64,000 bases of DNA. It comes from Anthopleura xanthogrammica. Lineage: Eukaryota; Cnidaria; Anthozoa; Actiniaria; Actiniidae. The notes beneath the pieces are model-generated. The model saw only the letters and a list, made by a program, of their open reading frames with translations. It ran no database searches and was not told where the DNA came from. The stretch is taken from positions 3,770,001 to 3,834,000 of the forward strand of contig OZ025216.1 in NCBI GenBank assembly GCA_964019055.1, written 5' to 3'. How positions within the stretch are numbered: the stretch's first letter is position 1; each line of letters starts with the position of its first letter. Below, in pieces: positions 1 through 12,869 of the stretch. A program made the translations under genes and the position numbers.

Positions 1-769
1 TTTGTTTAAACGGAATACGAGCGACTTGAATTTGAAGATTTTTTACCAAATTTGCATAGTCGGCAAAATCAAAAGAATTTGGTTTTATAAATAATTTTGC
101 TTTCTTTCCTTAACATTTATAGTAAACTGTCAAACGAACTTGGGAAGTAAAGTTGAATAGTTTTATTGGCTTAAGAAAATAGTATAACCTTTAGATGTCT
201 TACAATTTTCAAGTTGTTTTTTCTTTGCAAATAAACTGAAGCCGATATTTTTAAAAGGCTCAGATACACGGTGCAACATTCCTTGCAACCGATTATGAAT
301 ACAATACTATTTCAGCAGCCAAAATAGGGAAAATCTCGATTTTTCCGATTAATTTACGAGGATATTAGCAATGACTTAAACAAAATAAAACAAGCATTCA
401 AATTTTATAGTGTGATGGTACACGCAAGGTTGCACCGTGTGTCGGAGCCTCAGTTATCGGCTTTGTTTACATCTTGTTCAACTATATTCAACTCCGTTTT
501 TCTTAAACTTTTGTGGTCTTGTATATATAAAAAAATATTTTTTTCGTTGTTTTTAAATCCCCAATACGTATATTTGTTTATTGATAGAAACACATTGGCC
601 ATTCTCATTGGTTTTTGGCACATCTGTTGGTAATAACAAAAAAAAAACAATAAACAATCTGACAGTGAAATCGACAACTTATAATTAGAAGTATTAAATC
701 CAAAACAGACTGTTAATATGCGTCAAGAAAGCATGTAGTTTATTGTTATTTAGTCGATTTTAGCACTGA
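1..769. other. no supported gene (left edge)
   Basis: AT-rich sequence. The short open frames here show no domain, no composition bias and no splice context I could use. I see no repeat or RNA gene. It may be flank or intron of the decayed gene that follows. Confidence 0.5.
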
Positions 770-3404
770 ATGGAAGTCAACTGCTCTTTTCAAGCAATTG
801 TCGGTGGTCTTTGTGGATGTAAACGGACAGGTAAAGAGAAGAAGAGATGCCAGGAGAGCGGAGAGAGAATTATAGTTCCTTTACTTTCCTGCGACAAAGA
901 AATCGCAACGCACAAGTCTCTGTTTGCTTTCAGCGAGCCTGTTAATGAAGTTGACTTGATTCTTTGTCGTGCAGCGATACTTGCTCACCCAAAGGACATC
1001 CAAACCTTGACAATATGCGCGTATCATAGATACAATCTTGGATTGGGATGGATGAGAGGATCAAATACAAGATGTCGAGTTCCTGTTTTCTTATCAAACC
1101 ACGGCAAGTCGAGAGCCAAATGGCCGAAATGCGAAAGAGGAGTTAGTAAAGATCAATCTCAAATTATATTGAAGAAAACAGGAACTTTTGTTCCAGTCGG
1201 ATCAGGTATTATAAATAAATTATTTGTTTCATTTATCATGAATTCAATTTTTCACAATCAAGCGGTTTTTCTAAGTATCTTTTTTTCCATTCTTGGAATG
1301 TTAGGTATCTGCATTAATTGCAGGAAAAAAACTCCATGATATGGACCAGATGGATAAACAAACTTTGCTACGTCTGCAAGACTCCAAAAGCGATCTCACA
1401 GCAAAAATGAAAACCTTCAGCCTGGTAAATATTTCTTCCTTTAAAAGTATTTGAATATATCTATAGATCTCTGGGCACCCTGTGTTACATTGATAAGCAC
1501 CTTTCAGGAAGACTGGTATTCTTTCACTTTTCGAATACTATTGTAGTATGTCTGTTATAAAAAATACAAATGATTGATCACTAAGTGCACATGCCTTAAC
1601 AGCATCACAGGAATCCTGGAAAAAATTATACGGCAGGGGCGGCGCAGGGTTTTTTTATCTGGGGTGGGGGGGGGGGGGGCTTACAACTTTTTGAAAAAGC
1701 TGGGGGGCTCCAGTTTAATATATCTACCAAAACCTCACAACTTTTTGAAAAAGCTGGGGGGGGGGGGGGGGGGGGCAGCCCCGCCCCCTAGCCCCCCGTC
1801 TGCGCCGCCCCTGTTAAGAAATCGATAAAAATTAAATGTAAACATTTAAAGGATCGGTGCTCATTTTGCATGAATAGCTTTTCAAAGCCATTTCAAATTT
1901 CCTTCCTTTGAACCGTTTCAAACAACACATTTGAATAAAATAAAATCAATCAAACGACACGAAATGTCGCTATAGAGCGAAAGGGCGTGGTCAGAAAAAA
2001 TGGGCACGTTTGATATCCTTCTGTGAAAAAGGTTCGGAAAACGTTATTTTCATTATCATTATTTTTTCCCGACTTTAATTAAGGCAGAGAATGAAGAGGT
2101 ATTCCTTGGCACATTACCGTTGCGATAATGAAATGTAGTGACAATGACATTCAAATGTTAACTATTGTGCATATTTTCGAAAAATGCACTCAAGATGGTC
2201 CAGCAGTTGTTGCTATTTTTGATGACGTGCTAAAACAGCTCAAGACAGCTTTACCCGAACTCGCATCCGTTTACATGAAGCAAGACAATGCAGGCTGCTA
2301 CCACTCTGCCTTAGCTATGCTGGCGAGGAAGGGATAACCGCATGGAAAGCTTTTAAAATTGGCGAAGGAAAAGTCATGAGCTGGAGTGACCTTAGTCTGC
2401 CCACCACCTTACCCCACCTGGACAAAAAACAAAATGAAAACCCAGAAATTTCTTTTGTGTCTGTAAAACCAAGAAAAAGGTCCTCGGAAGGGTTAAACCA
2501 AGAAACTGAAGCCGAATCAAGTGAAGATGAAGATCAGGACATTGAACACGATAACTGTGATACTGACAGAAATAATGGCAATGAAAAGTTGTTCTTTTGC
2601 CCAGAGGAGGGCTGCATAAAATCATTTCAGCGATACTCCTCATTCGAAAAACATCTGGAATGTCAACGCCACAAGTATTCCCTTGAGAACATGACTCTAT
2701 ATGACAAGTCTATGGCGCTCTACGCAGCAAAGCTCGACGAAGGGACAAGCAATGTTACAGCTGTAGATCAAGATTTGACGCATGAATCTGCAAACAGTTC
2801 TGCCGGGTCTGTGCTTTCGATGGGTTGGGCTTTGAAGACTGCGGCTAAGAAAAAGCGGTTCACTGTAACGCAGAGGAAATACCTGATTGATGTGTTCATG
2901 AATGGAGAAGTTACAGGTCATAAGGCGAATCCAGCAGAAGTCTCCAAAGCAATGCGGAAGGCAAAAAACCCCGACGGTAGTCGAATGTTTCATAAAGATC
3001 TTTTTCTCACGCCTCAGCAGATCTTTTCAGGGTTTTTTTCACGACAAGCTAAAAAGAAAGTTCTCTGCTCTGATGAAATAGCTCACAATGAAGACAACAC
3101 TGAAGAAGATCATGAAGAAGATGAAAATGAATTAGAAGACACAGATGAGCAAGATATCCAGGAGTTAACCGATAAAGTAGTCAGTGCAATAGGTCTCCAG
3201 CATCCCATCGTATATGGATCTTTCAATATCTGTGAATTGTCTACAAATTCCAAGCTTGCTGAACTTTCAATTAATATGCTCAAAGAGGTGTGCGCCGCCT
3301 TGGAACTAGACGTGTCTCACATCACAGTCAGACGCACGAAGCCATATCTAGAACTTATTAAAGAAGTGGTGGATAGGTGCAGTTGTTCCATAAGTGAGAT
3401 ATAA
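770..3404 (+). pseudogene. decayed C2H2-finger gene of a dispersed repetitive family
   Basis: Three coding remnants lie in order. 770-1206 encodes a Cys/His-rich block (CAYHRYNLGLGW, NTRCRVPVF, KTGTFVPVGSG) ending at a GT donor. 1308-1423 continues it (GICINCRKK) and then shifts frame in a run of seven A at 1325-1331; six A would keep the frame open to the donor at 1424. 2128-2330 carries KQDNAGCYHS. At about 2325 the frame changes directly into EGITAWKAFKIGEG, and the reading frame then stays open to 3404. The last part has a C2H2 finger (Cys-x4-Cys to His-x5-His, codons at about 2594-2675), acidic runs, and a conserved-looking block around KAMRKAKNPDGS. From memory, intact relatives in cnidarian gene sets have more sequence between the DNAGCYH block and the WKAF block, so an internal deletion is likely. 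The function is unknown; a transposase-derived origin is possible but unproven. The two frame breaks argue against an active gene. Confidence 0.6.
1634..1813. mobile_element. MITE-like element with CAGGGGCGG termini
   Basis: The ends are a perfect 14-bp inverted repeat, CAGGGGCGGCGCAG at 1634-1647 and its complement at 1800-1813. The interior has two direct copies of an ACTTTTTGAAAAAGCTGGGG motif and long G runs. Termini of this kind are typical of non-autonomous hAT-like elements in invertebrates. I could not identify a clean target duplication. It lies in an intron of the decayed finger gene. Confidence 0.6.
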
Positions 3405-3905
3405 AGAATCCTGGTCGACCATAATGCATTGCTTTGTTTACATTCACAAGAACCGTTGAATTGTTACAAAAAAGTACACAAATATGTTTGTCCAAACGTA
3501 AGCGGACAATATAAAAATACAATACTTGGCAGAGAAAATGGCGGTTTTGTTGACCGAATGCATCTCCATCGCCGTTGGTTGTTTTAGCCATTACAGTATC
3601 TCAACCATTCATACTGTATTCTTACAGTTGACTGTCGACGTTATTGATAACTATATTTGTGTAAGTTTTCTAATAAGTCCAACGTTTTCTTTCTAATGTT
3701 AACAAAGCAACGTATTGGCATGAGGTACCCTGTAACAGTCACCCCCCTGTTAAAAATTCTGGATCCGCCCCTGATTATGTTTTTTCATGCCTTACTTTGC
3801 GCCAAATGCTTGGCCCGTTTATAAAGGTGATTTTTGGGGCAAGTCTTGTTTCTCAATTTTCACTTGAAACGCAAAATCTCTTCTGCGCGTACTGAAAAGA
3901 AAAGA

Positions 3906-4587
3906 AAAGGCAAGGCAAGGCAAGGCAAGGCAAGGCAAGGCAAGGCAAGGCAAGGCAAGGCAAGGCAAGGCAAGGCAAGGCAAGGCAAGGCAAGGCAAGG
4001 CAAGGCAAGGCAAGGCAAGGCAAGGCAAGGCAAGGCAAGGCAAGGCAAGGCAAGGCAAGGCAAGGCAAGGCAAGGCAAGGCAAGGCAAGGCAAGGCAAGG
4101 CAAGGCAAGGCAAGGCAAGGCAAGGCAAGGCAAGGCAAGGCAAGGCAAGGCAAGGCAAGGCAAGGCAAGGCAAGGCAAGGCAAGGCAAGGCAAGGCAAGG
4201 CAAGGCAAGGCAAGGCAAGGCAAGGCAAGGCAAGGCAAGGCAAGGCAAGGCAAGGCAAGGCAAGGCAAGGCAAGGCAAGGCAAGGCAAGGCAAGGCAAGG
4301 CAAGGCAAGGCAAGGCAAGGCAAGGCAAGGCAAGGCAAGGCAAGGCAAGGCAAGGCAAGGCAAGGCAAGGCAAGGCAAGGCAAGGCAAGGCAAGGCAAGG
4401 CAAGGCAAGGCAAGGCAAGGCAAGGCAAGGCAAGGCAAGGCAAGGCAAGGCAAGGCAAGGCAAGGCAAGGCAAGGCAAGGCAAGGCAAGGCAAGGCAAGG
4501 CAAGGCAAGGCAAGGCAAGGCAAGGCAAGGCAAGGCAAGGCAAGGCAAGGCAAGGCAAGGCAAGGCAAGGCAAGGCAAGGCAAGGCA
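3906..4587. repeat. perfect (GGCAA)n pentamer satellite
   Basis: About 136 head-to-tail copies of a 5-bp unit with no interruption. All frames of both strands are open because the 15-nt codon cycle contains no stop, so the long open frames here (repeating LALPC or GKARQ) are artefacts. Strand composition is strongly skewed (purine-rich top strand). Confidence 0.98.
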
Positions 4588-6589
4588 TAACTGGAGCCAA
4601 AAGAAACCGCGAACCAAGTCAATCGTGTGTGAATTATATTTGTTCGGTGTTTCTGGGGATATTTTGAATACATTTTGAATATATTTTTCTTAATTCCTGT
4701 GTCCAGCTGACTGGTTTATCTTTATTTCCGCTTCAAACTCGGGGTATTTTGCGCCTAAAGCTGTAGGAATCTGATTTCCCCTTGAAAGTATGAGCCGATA
4801 CGAAAAGAAGAGCCGAACTTATCAAACAATTTATACTGTTCTTCGTGCGGGCTTGTTGAGAAGCTTGAGGTCGCACAAGAATCACTGCTCTCCTTAGCAG
4901 GGCTCCATTTGATATCAGAGTTCGTAGTATTCTCCCTCCCCATTGACGACTGTGGAGAAGACTAAAGAATTATTAGCAAGATTCGACTACGAGTCGACTA
5001 CAAACGACACGTCTGTCTTCTCCCTTCGGCCGCTCGATCGTCGATCATTTAGAACGAATTCACCAGCGAATTACAGTAGGTTTGACTGCCGCTGCGATCA
5101 GTTTTCACTCTGCTGGAAAACAATCCTCTGACATAAGATTCGGTTTTCAAGAAATATTTTAATTTAAAGATCCGGCGGACCGAAATAACGATGCTTATAC
5201 TAGTAATCAGCTGGATCTCGAGTATACCTTTCCACCTTGACAACTCGTTGACAGATGGATCATTTTAAACCAAGGGGAATTTTGCGTTGTGTGGGCAACG
5301 CGTAATTCATTTCTCTGTGTGTTGTCCACAGTCCCTACTTTTCCTCTCCCCGCGTGCCGCTTCAAATTCGCCCACACTCTCCGCGCGTCCAAGGCAGGAA
5401 AAAACTCGAAAGAGGAACTGTTTACAGTCTAGTTATTTTTCTGTTTATCAATTGTCCTATTTCACTATGACGTCACATCAAAATAATCTATTGTTTTAAC
5501 GCTAAGGATCATGGTCGCTAGAGGGGGCAAAATAGCAGTAAAACAAATTGAATCACAATAAAATTTGGTTTGATGTAGTGGAAAGTGAGACCAGCTAAAT
5601 ATTATGCTAAATAACCCGAACGAAAAAACATTTAGCCTAAATTTATATCATTCTTGTCCATGTAAACAAGCGGTGACGTCATAGTGAACTAATAAACATA
5701 AATGACTCCCTGACGTCACAGTCATTAACATATGGCATGGAAAAAACCTTCATAACTTCAAGACGCATCACTCAAAGTATATATTTTTTTATTCTGGCCA
5801 GTCAACAGCTCACCTCATGCAGAATCTATACTGAAACGCTTTGAGGGACGTAATGATTATAAACATTGCCATAGTGATGTTAATGTGCCAACCATTTTAA
5901 CAATAGGTGTTGTCCCTTTGCATTGCTTTGTTGGATTGTCCAATAGATTTCTGGTTGGCAATTTTTAAAAATAACAATAAATCAAAACAAATTACATCAT
6001 CGAACGCCCACAACTCGAAACAGATTTGGAAAGCATGGGTTGTACGCAACAGATCGCATCTAAGAATGTTTTTACCTAAGTGTGCCAGAGGCTAGGAAGT
6101 CAAGAATTTGATTAAAAAAACATTTAACACACTGCTTTCCCGAGGTCCCAGTCAATAAGTGTTTTGTTATATACCAAGTGTCAAAGAACGCAACAAAATT
6201 ATTTGATTTTTTAATTGTTTGACTTTAAAAACTTAGAAAAACTCTTACGTTTCGGGTGAAATCACTTCCGGTTTTGTTATTTCCCGGCAGATAACATTAT
6301 TGCCCACTGAGAGTCGTTGCCGGGGAAACATCGAAACCTATTCTCGTTCACGTAATATCCTCTCGCCCAATCAGAGTACGAGAAAAATGGACTTTGACAG
6401 TCGTTATATAACATTCACAGTTATTTTATTTTGTTCCCGTTGACTAAATGTAATATTATCAAATTTATAAATTGCAATTTGATATACAATAAAGGGTTGA
6501 AATTAACATAAATGTAAAGTAGCCGAGACTGTAAAAAATAATAATCAGTTCACTTCCAAATCACAGAAACCTCTATTACGTCATGCGTC
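4588..6589. other. no supported gene; candidate fold-back
   Basis: No domain-bearing open frame. The one structure I see is a 16-bp inverted pair, TTCACTATGACGTCAC at 5461-5476 and its complement at 5673-5688, bounding about 228 bp. This is consistent with a small MITE-like element, but I found no target duplication. Confidence 0.4.
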
Positions 6590-6599
6590 ACGTGATCGA

Positions 6600-6850
6600 T
6601 GGGAAGCACAGGTGGCTTAGCAGGGAGAGCGCGCACCTCATAACAACACTGACAACCCGCGTTTGAGTCTCACGGGGCTTGGTGTCGTATGTGAGTAGAG
6701 TTTCTAGTTGGATCTCTCCGGTTCTGCAAAGGTTTTTCTCCAGGTTTTTCTGGTTTTCCTCTCTCCACAAAAATACATCAATTCGGTTTATAAATAAACC
6801 CACGGAGCGAGGGCCACATGTTTTTTTAGCCACCGGCACTGGCTATTAAC
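6600..6850 (+). mobile_element. tRNA-derived SINE
   Basis: An A-box-like stretch (GGTGGCTTAGCAGGGAGAG) and a B-box-like stretch (GTTTGAGTCTC) are spaced as in a tRNA gene. A tail follows with GAGTAGAGTTTCTAG, then TCTCTCC and TTTTTCTGGTTTTCC. The same tail recurs at 41268-41460, 53268-53440 and, in reverse, 63680-63990, so these are one family. The tRNA-like head does not fold as a convincing functional tRNA. Confidence 0.65.
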
Positions 6851-7103
6851 ATAAGTGCTGCTCTTTTAAAAAAAGAAACAAGGACGGTTTTTTAATCGAA
6901 CACTTGACCTACTGTGTGTCGACAAAATATTCTAAAATCGAGACATTAAAAAAGCCGTGCTTCTTTCTCACAGAAATAAGTAGAGAAATAAATTGAACAC
7001 GTGATACATCACGTGATGGGAAGATTCACCTGTGCTTTTCAGATATTTTGGTAAATCATTCGAGTTCAAGAACAGGATTCAGGTAGTCTTCTTTCGTTTA
7101 AAT

Positions 7104-9760
7104 ATGCATTATCCTATCCTGATTTTCTCTTTGGTGAACATTTTTCAAGTCACTCGCTGCGAGTCAAGATACTTTTCATGTCCATCTGAACGATCTGGTG
7201 GAGCTTTGATCAGCAAGACAGACATGATACTCAAAGGACACGTAAAAAAACCCCTGGAGAATATCACCTTTATCCAGTGTAGTCTTCGCTGTCTAAAGGA
7301 AGATTGGTGTATCTCGGTCAATTTTGAAATCCAAAAGAGAATAGGAAAGTGTGAGTTGAATGACTATGGAGTTGAAGACAAGGCAAGTGTATCGATAGAG
7401 AAAGGAGAATTTGAGAAGAAAGAAGGGTTTGTCTACACTCAACTCAGACCAGCTGGGGTAAGTTTACTATTTTATCATAATTCTTCTTCACTTATTTTCC
7501 TTTTTTTTGTTCTTTTTGGAAAGAAAACCAATGTATCATAAACATCTTATATATTTAAAACCCTGCCAGTTCCTCTTGGCGACCAAAACAGAGCTCAAAG
7601 CGCACAGTTCTGAAGAACCTATTTACAAAATAAGCTGCAATTTTGTTTATGAAAAAAAAAAAAGAAAAAAAAAAAAAAAATCAACTTCTAAATTCCAATT
7701 GGAATGCAGTGGAGGAATAGCCACTCTGTGGATTCCACTGTTAATCGCATTTATGTATTTATTTATTTATTTATATGAACTGGAAATGTTGTATGCTACA
7801 TTTTGATCAGTCTTTCTCTATTTTTTTTTTTTATAAATCTATAAATATGTTTCTTATCCTGTTGACCTACATAACCTACATAGTCTACATAATTAAACGT
7901 AATCCCTGCAAAAAGCACAACAGTTCTTTCAGGGTTCGTAAAAAGAAAAAACAACCTCGTCCAAAATATTTTTAAGATTTGTTTTCGTTTAGGAAATTCA
8001 TATAATTCATATAATATGTATTCGACTTTTTAAAGACAAAAAAAAACAAAACTTCCCGTCGCTACTAACTCCAAGCAACAATTGTATCCTAGCTCTTACA
8101 ATCCTAAAAGGCGGTGAAGTACATCTATTATCTCAAGAGCTAAAAAGAAATGCAAATAATAATATGAAGGTTGATAAATAGTTTTTTTCGGCTCACTAAT
8201 TACACCAAAAAGAAAAAAAATCGACTATCGTTGAAAGAATAGTGACGAACAACGTTATATTTCTGGACAAAAAAAATTTGCTTTTTAATTTAAGTTTCCA
8301 AAGAACAATCTTTTGTCAGTTTTTTCTCGAGAGGAATCGTTCTTAAAAAGAGAAAAAAATATGGTGAAAATGAAAAAGAAAAATAGCGTTTAACCAATGT
8401 TACATTTTCATCCCATATTTTCATTCCCAAATTTCGTTCTCCCATTAATTTTTTTTCATGCCAATTGAAGTTCTTAATATGCTATGAAATGCTTTGCAAG
8501 TTGATCATTCTCAGGGAAATTTGTCTTAAAATCACTGGACGAAAAATCAGATTCACTCATCTTCTCTCGGTGCAAATGTGGTGGAAATATGGAAAAAACA
8601 TATAGAAAACCTGAAGCAAATCTGGTGAATACCACATTTACTTTATGGGTGAAAATATGGTAAGCAAATATGGTATTCACCAGATTTTCTTTAGATTTTC
8701 TCTATCTTTGCAACACAATCGCACCGAGCGAAGATGAGTGAATCTGATTTTTTGTCCAGTGAATGTTGAACGGAGAAAGCAAACTAAAACGTCTACTACT
8801 TTTGAACTGATTTGGAGCTTGACATAAAACACCTAATTACAAGAATATTGTCACATAAAAATATAAAACAACTAATAGGAATTAATTATTTTTGCAAAAT
8901 TAGTGCTATTATTTCACTGTTTTGAAGGTATAGACTGACATTTATGAGGTTATCTTGTTGGTATATATATATACTAAAACAGTCATATTCTCATTAATGA
9001 TCTAAGGGATACTATAATCAAAGTAAAGAAGATATTTCTAATTATTTCCTATTTTGTTATTTTTTTATCTTTATATTTGACAACTTTCTTGCAATTAGGT
9101 GCATCTTTGAGAAACTATTCAACTCTATATACAGAGCTTCAATTCAGCACTTGTAAATCTCATGATCATAATGACATCGGCGAAATTCGCTATTTAAGTA
9201 TAATACGTATGTGTTTTTAACACAAAACTCAAAATGAGTGCAGGGTTTAAAGTGTTAAGCAAGGGCTAGTATTATGAAAGACTCGAACGATTTTATCAGT
9301 TCAGTTGTAACTTTAGGGCATACAGTAATGGAAGGAAGAAGAGAATCAAAATATGTGTTGAAGTTGAAGACAAGTTGTTGCCATGGCAGCATGTATCAGT
9401 TCTGATACATTTCAGGGACTTTCAATGATACACTAATACGTAACATATAAATCAAGTATAGGAGCTATTGGTGTTATTCTAATGATATTGTACGTGGATC
9501 AGTGGAGTACTGTTTTCTGATCTGGGAGATAACAAGCTACACCATCAAACTACTAGTCGATAGAATTCAATGCATTGCGAAACAAATCAGTATCTAATAT
9601 CTTTTTTATGAGATGTCAATATACAGCTACACTTGCACAAGTAGCAATTCTTGAAAAGTAGTTTAAATTTAGTAAAATACGACAATCGTTCATGAAGATT
9701 CCTAAGATTTTCGAAGAGAGAAACACAGAGAAACAGAGAGAAACAGAGACAGAAAGACAG

Positions 9761-9835
<75 letters not shown>

Positions 9836-9864
9836 GAGACAGAGACAGAGACAGAGACAGAGAG

Positions 9865-9906
<42 letters not shown>

Positions 9907-12790
9907 GGGAGAGAGAGAGAGAAAGAGAAAGAGAAAGAGAAAGAGAAAGAGAAAGAGAAAGAGAGAGAATAGAAAGGAAAAGAAACGCTATCATTAGTTT
10001 TTTGGGGTGAACCAAAATTTGACCGCGATATTGGTTTTTCGAGATTGATCAAATAACATCAAATAATTTTCTTTTCTCTCAGAACAAAAGTCAAATGATA
10101 TTTATTGCCCCCTGGAAGATGCTATACGAATGTCACTATATTATATCAAATGTTGAACATCAATTTTCGTATTGAAATGTCGTTTCTTTAACTGAGGAAG
10201 CTCCTGCTGCTTGTCAGAAATATTTCCCATTAAGTTCTTTAATTTGTTTTTCTTTTTATTCATCTTGAATTTAAATTTCATTTACTTTGTCACTCGTTGG
10301 ACGGAGAGAGAAGACATAGCCTTGCATATATTTTCATTTGTCAAGACACAAAAGATCAAATTAAAAGTAGGTAAGTTTTGTATCATAAGAGAACTCATTA
10401 TCAAGGAGGAACCCTGAAGCACAAGAGATACTCGTCAATAAAAAGCAACACTTAATCTTTACACAACTGCGTTGCCAACACCGCAAATGTCAGATAAGTT
10501 TATTTCGGCTTTGTACTATCCCTCGGCAGCGCACCTGCACGAACTAACGACAATAATATTCAATATTTGGCTCAATTCTCTTGGCCCAGCGTACGTCAAT
10601 ACAAGTCTCGCCACTAGTACTTCTTGAATCCGTCATTTCATTTTGATGACGTAATGCAATAATCGTTAGAGAACATATTTTACAACAGATCGATTGTGAT
10701 TGTCATTAAATTATTTCCTTAGGAACTGAATGAAATTTGGCCGTTCAAGCTGGTTTTCCTACTCAATCGTACGCTAAAAGCAAGCTTGCCTGAGGGGATA
10801 ATTCAGTGTTACCTAGGCACAAACACATTAAAGTAAAGTGTTTTAGTTAATCAAGTAAAGATTGTTATGAAACTTGCACTTTGCGTGAGGAGAGCGTGGT
10901 TCAAAAGAATTAAAAATTCTATTGTCCAAAAGCATTTGCTCACGATTCTAAAATAGATTAACCGCGATTCCCGAACGCTGTATCCACGTTCTCCTTGTAG
11001 ATCATACCGATAACAGTTTTTTTTATAATGCCCGGCGTCACTAACCAAAAATATCATAAATGATTTGAGCTTACAATGTCATCTCAAAGACCAAAAAAAT
11101 CGGTTGTTAAAATTTTATTAATTTAGTTAGTCATTTTGTCCCCAACATGCCACTAGAAAGTAGTTTTATTAAAGTGCCTATCAACCCTGACAGTTTAGTT
11201 TGAAAATCACTTCTACATGTAGGGTATAATACAATAGCACAGTTTTAAAGGATATGGACTTCTCATTTCAAAGATATAAAGGTTTAAAATCTAAAAATGC
11301 AAAGTAGACGACCTTAACCCAGGATTCATTATTAAAATACGAAATCACTGTTCTGTAAGGTAATGCCAGTTTTCAATTAATAAATGATCTTATTTACCAA
11401 AATATATGTTGCAATAGAGTTTTGGTGAGTTTACTTGAGAGTCAGTCACTGGTAGTAAAACACACAAGAAAAGAGGGCAAATACCTTGGTTCACGTCATC
11501 TCATTTGCATTACAATCATGAAATCGTAAATCATGTCATCATGTTTGAAGAAGTGCTCTGTAGGAATACTACAAAATCGCATTTGCTATTTTTGACCCTT
11601 TTTATGCTGCGAGCGTTGTCATAGCAATATCTGCGTAATATTCTTACAATCCCCTAATCACTATTTTATAAATTTCGTTATTATGTTTGACTTTTCAAAG
11701 ATATACAAAGATATTGAAAGACCAGTTTTGAACTTGAACTCCGGAAGGCTAGGCGGGACTACAAAGCTCTCTTTCTATATATATATATTTTTTTTTTCAA
11801 TTTCTACAAAAATAAACATAATAATATTAATTAGATCAAAGAATGAATGAATAGATTTTTATCATATTGGATGGATGAGTTAAAGAATAGAATTGTATGG
11901 GCGGATGAATTGATTTATGGACGAATGAATGAACGAACGAAGGAATCAAACGCGTAGCTGAGCGATTGGAGAGCTGAATGACATTACATTTTATTAACAC
12001 CAAATAACGTTTATGAGAAAAACGCCATATTAAGCTAAGAGAAATATGCAATTTACTTTCAAAAAACTCTATATCCGTTGTTTTGTTCCAAAGGCTTGAC
12101 TTGATGCACAATAGACCCCTTGCACTTGACATCAAAGTAGCTCAATTAGGAGGACGAAAAAAAAAAAAAAGAATTTTAATCTCCTGAGGCTTTGAAACCT
12201 TTGGTTTTGTCCTCCAAATTGAAGTGACGAACGATGAGCTGGCAATGATAGAGACATGTGAATGATTGTCCAAGGTGTTAAAAAAAGGTGTCTATCATTG
12301 CAAGCTCACCGTTTGTCTCGCTTCGATGCAAAGGCACGGCTACCATAGAGGAGGTCACAGGGAACTGTGAAGGGGACTATAAATTATAGAAAATCTGAAA
12401 TAACACCTGGCACTACTGCGTTGTAATTATTTCAGTATAAACGATAACACTTGAGGCCTCGAGAGACAGGATGCTTAAAGCAATACTAATGACAACGAAA
12501 AGCCAATATCGCTTATTAACTCCTAGTTTTAGCTCCTTATAATGATAGAATAAAAGGAACCAGATATTCTCTTTTAGAGACAATAAACAGGAAAGAAAAA
12601 CATTCGAGCCAATATTTTAAGTATTTTGAAGACCGTAGCAATTCTTTTAGGAAAAACTATTTGTTTTCGAGGTAAAGTATTGAATTGAAGATGTCTGGAA
12701 AATTATTAACGATCGATGCAGAGGAAAAAATAAAAAGGAATACAAATTGAATATGTATGAAATATGAAATTTAAATAAGTGAATTGAAGA

Positions 12791-12869
<79 letters not shown>

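Noticed and set aside
3819..4673. Long open frames on both strands over the pentamer tract
   Set aside because: They are the unavoidable translation of a stop-free 5-bp repeat, with no start context or domain.
7507..7975. Small open frames after exon 1 of gene 1
   Set aside because: They lie in an A/T-rich intron with homopolymers and a SINE fragment; composition explains them.
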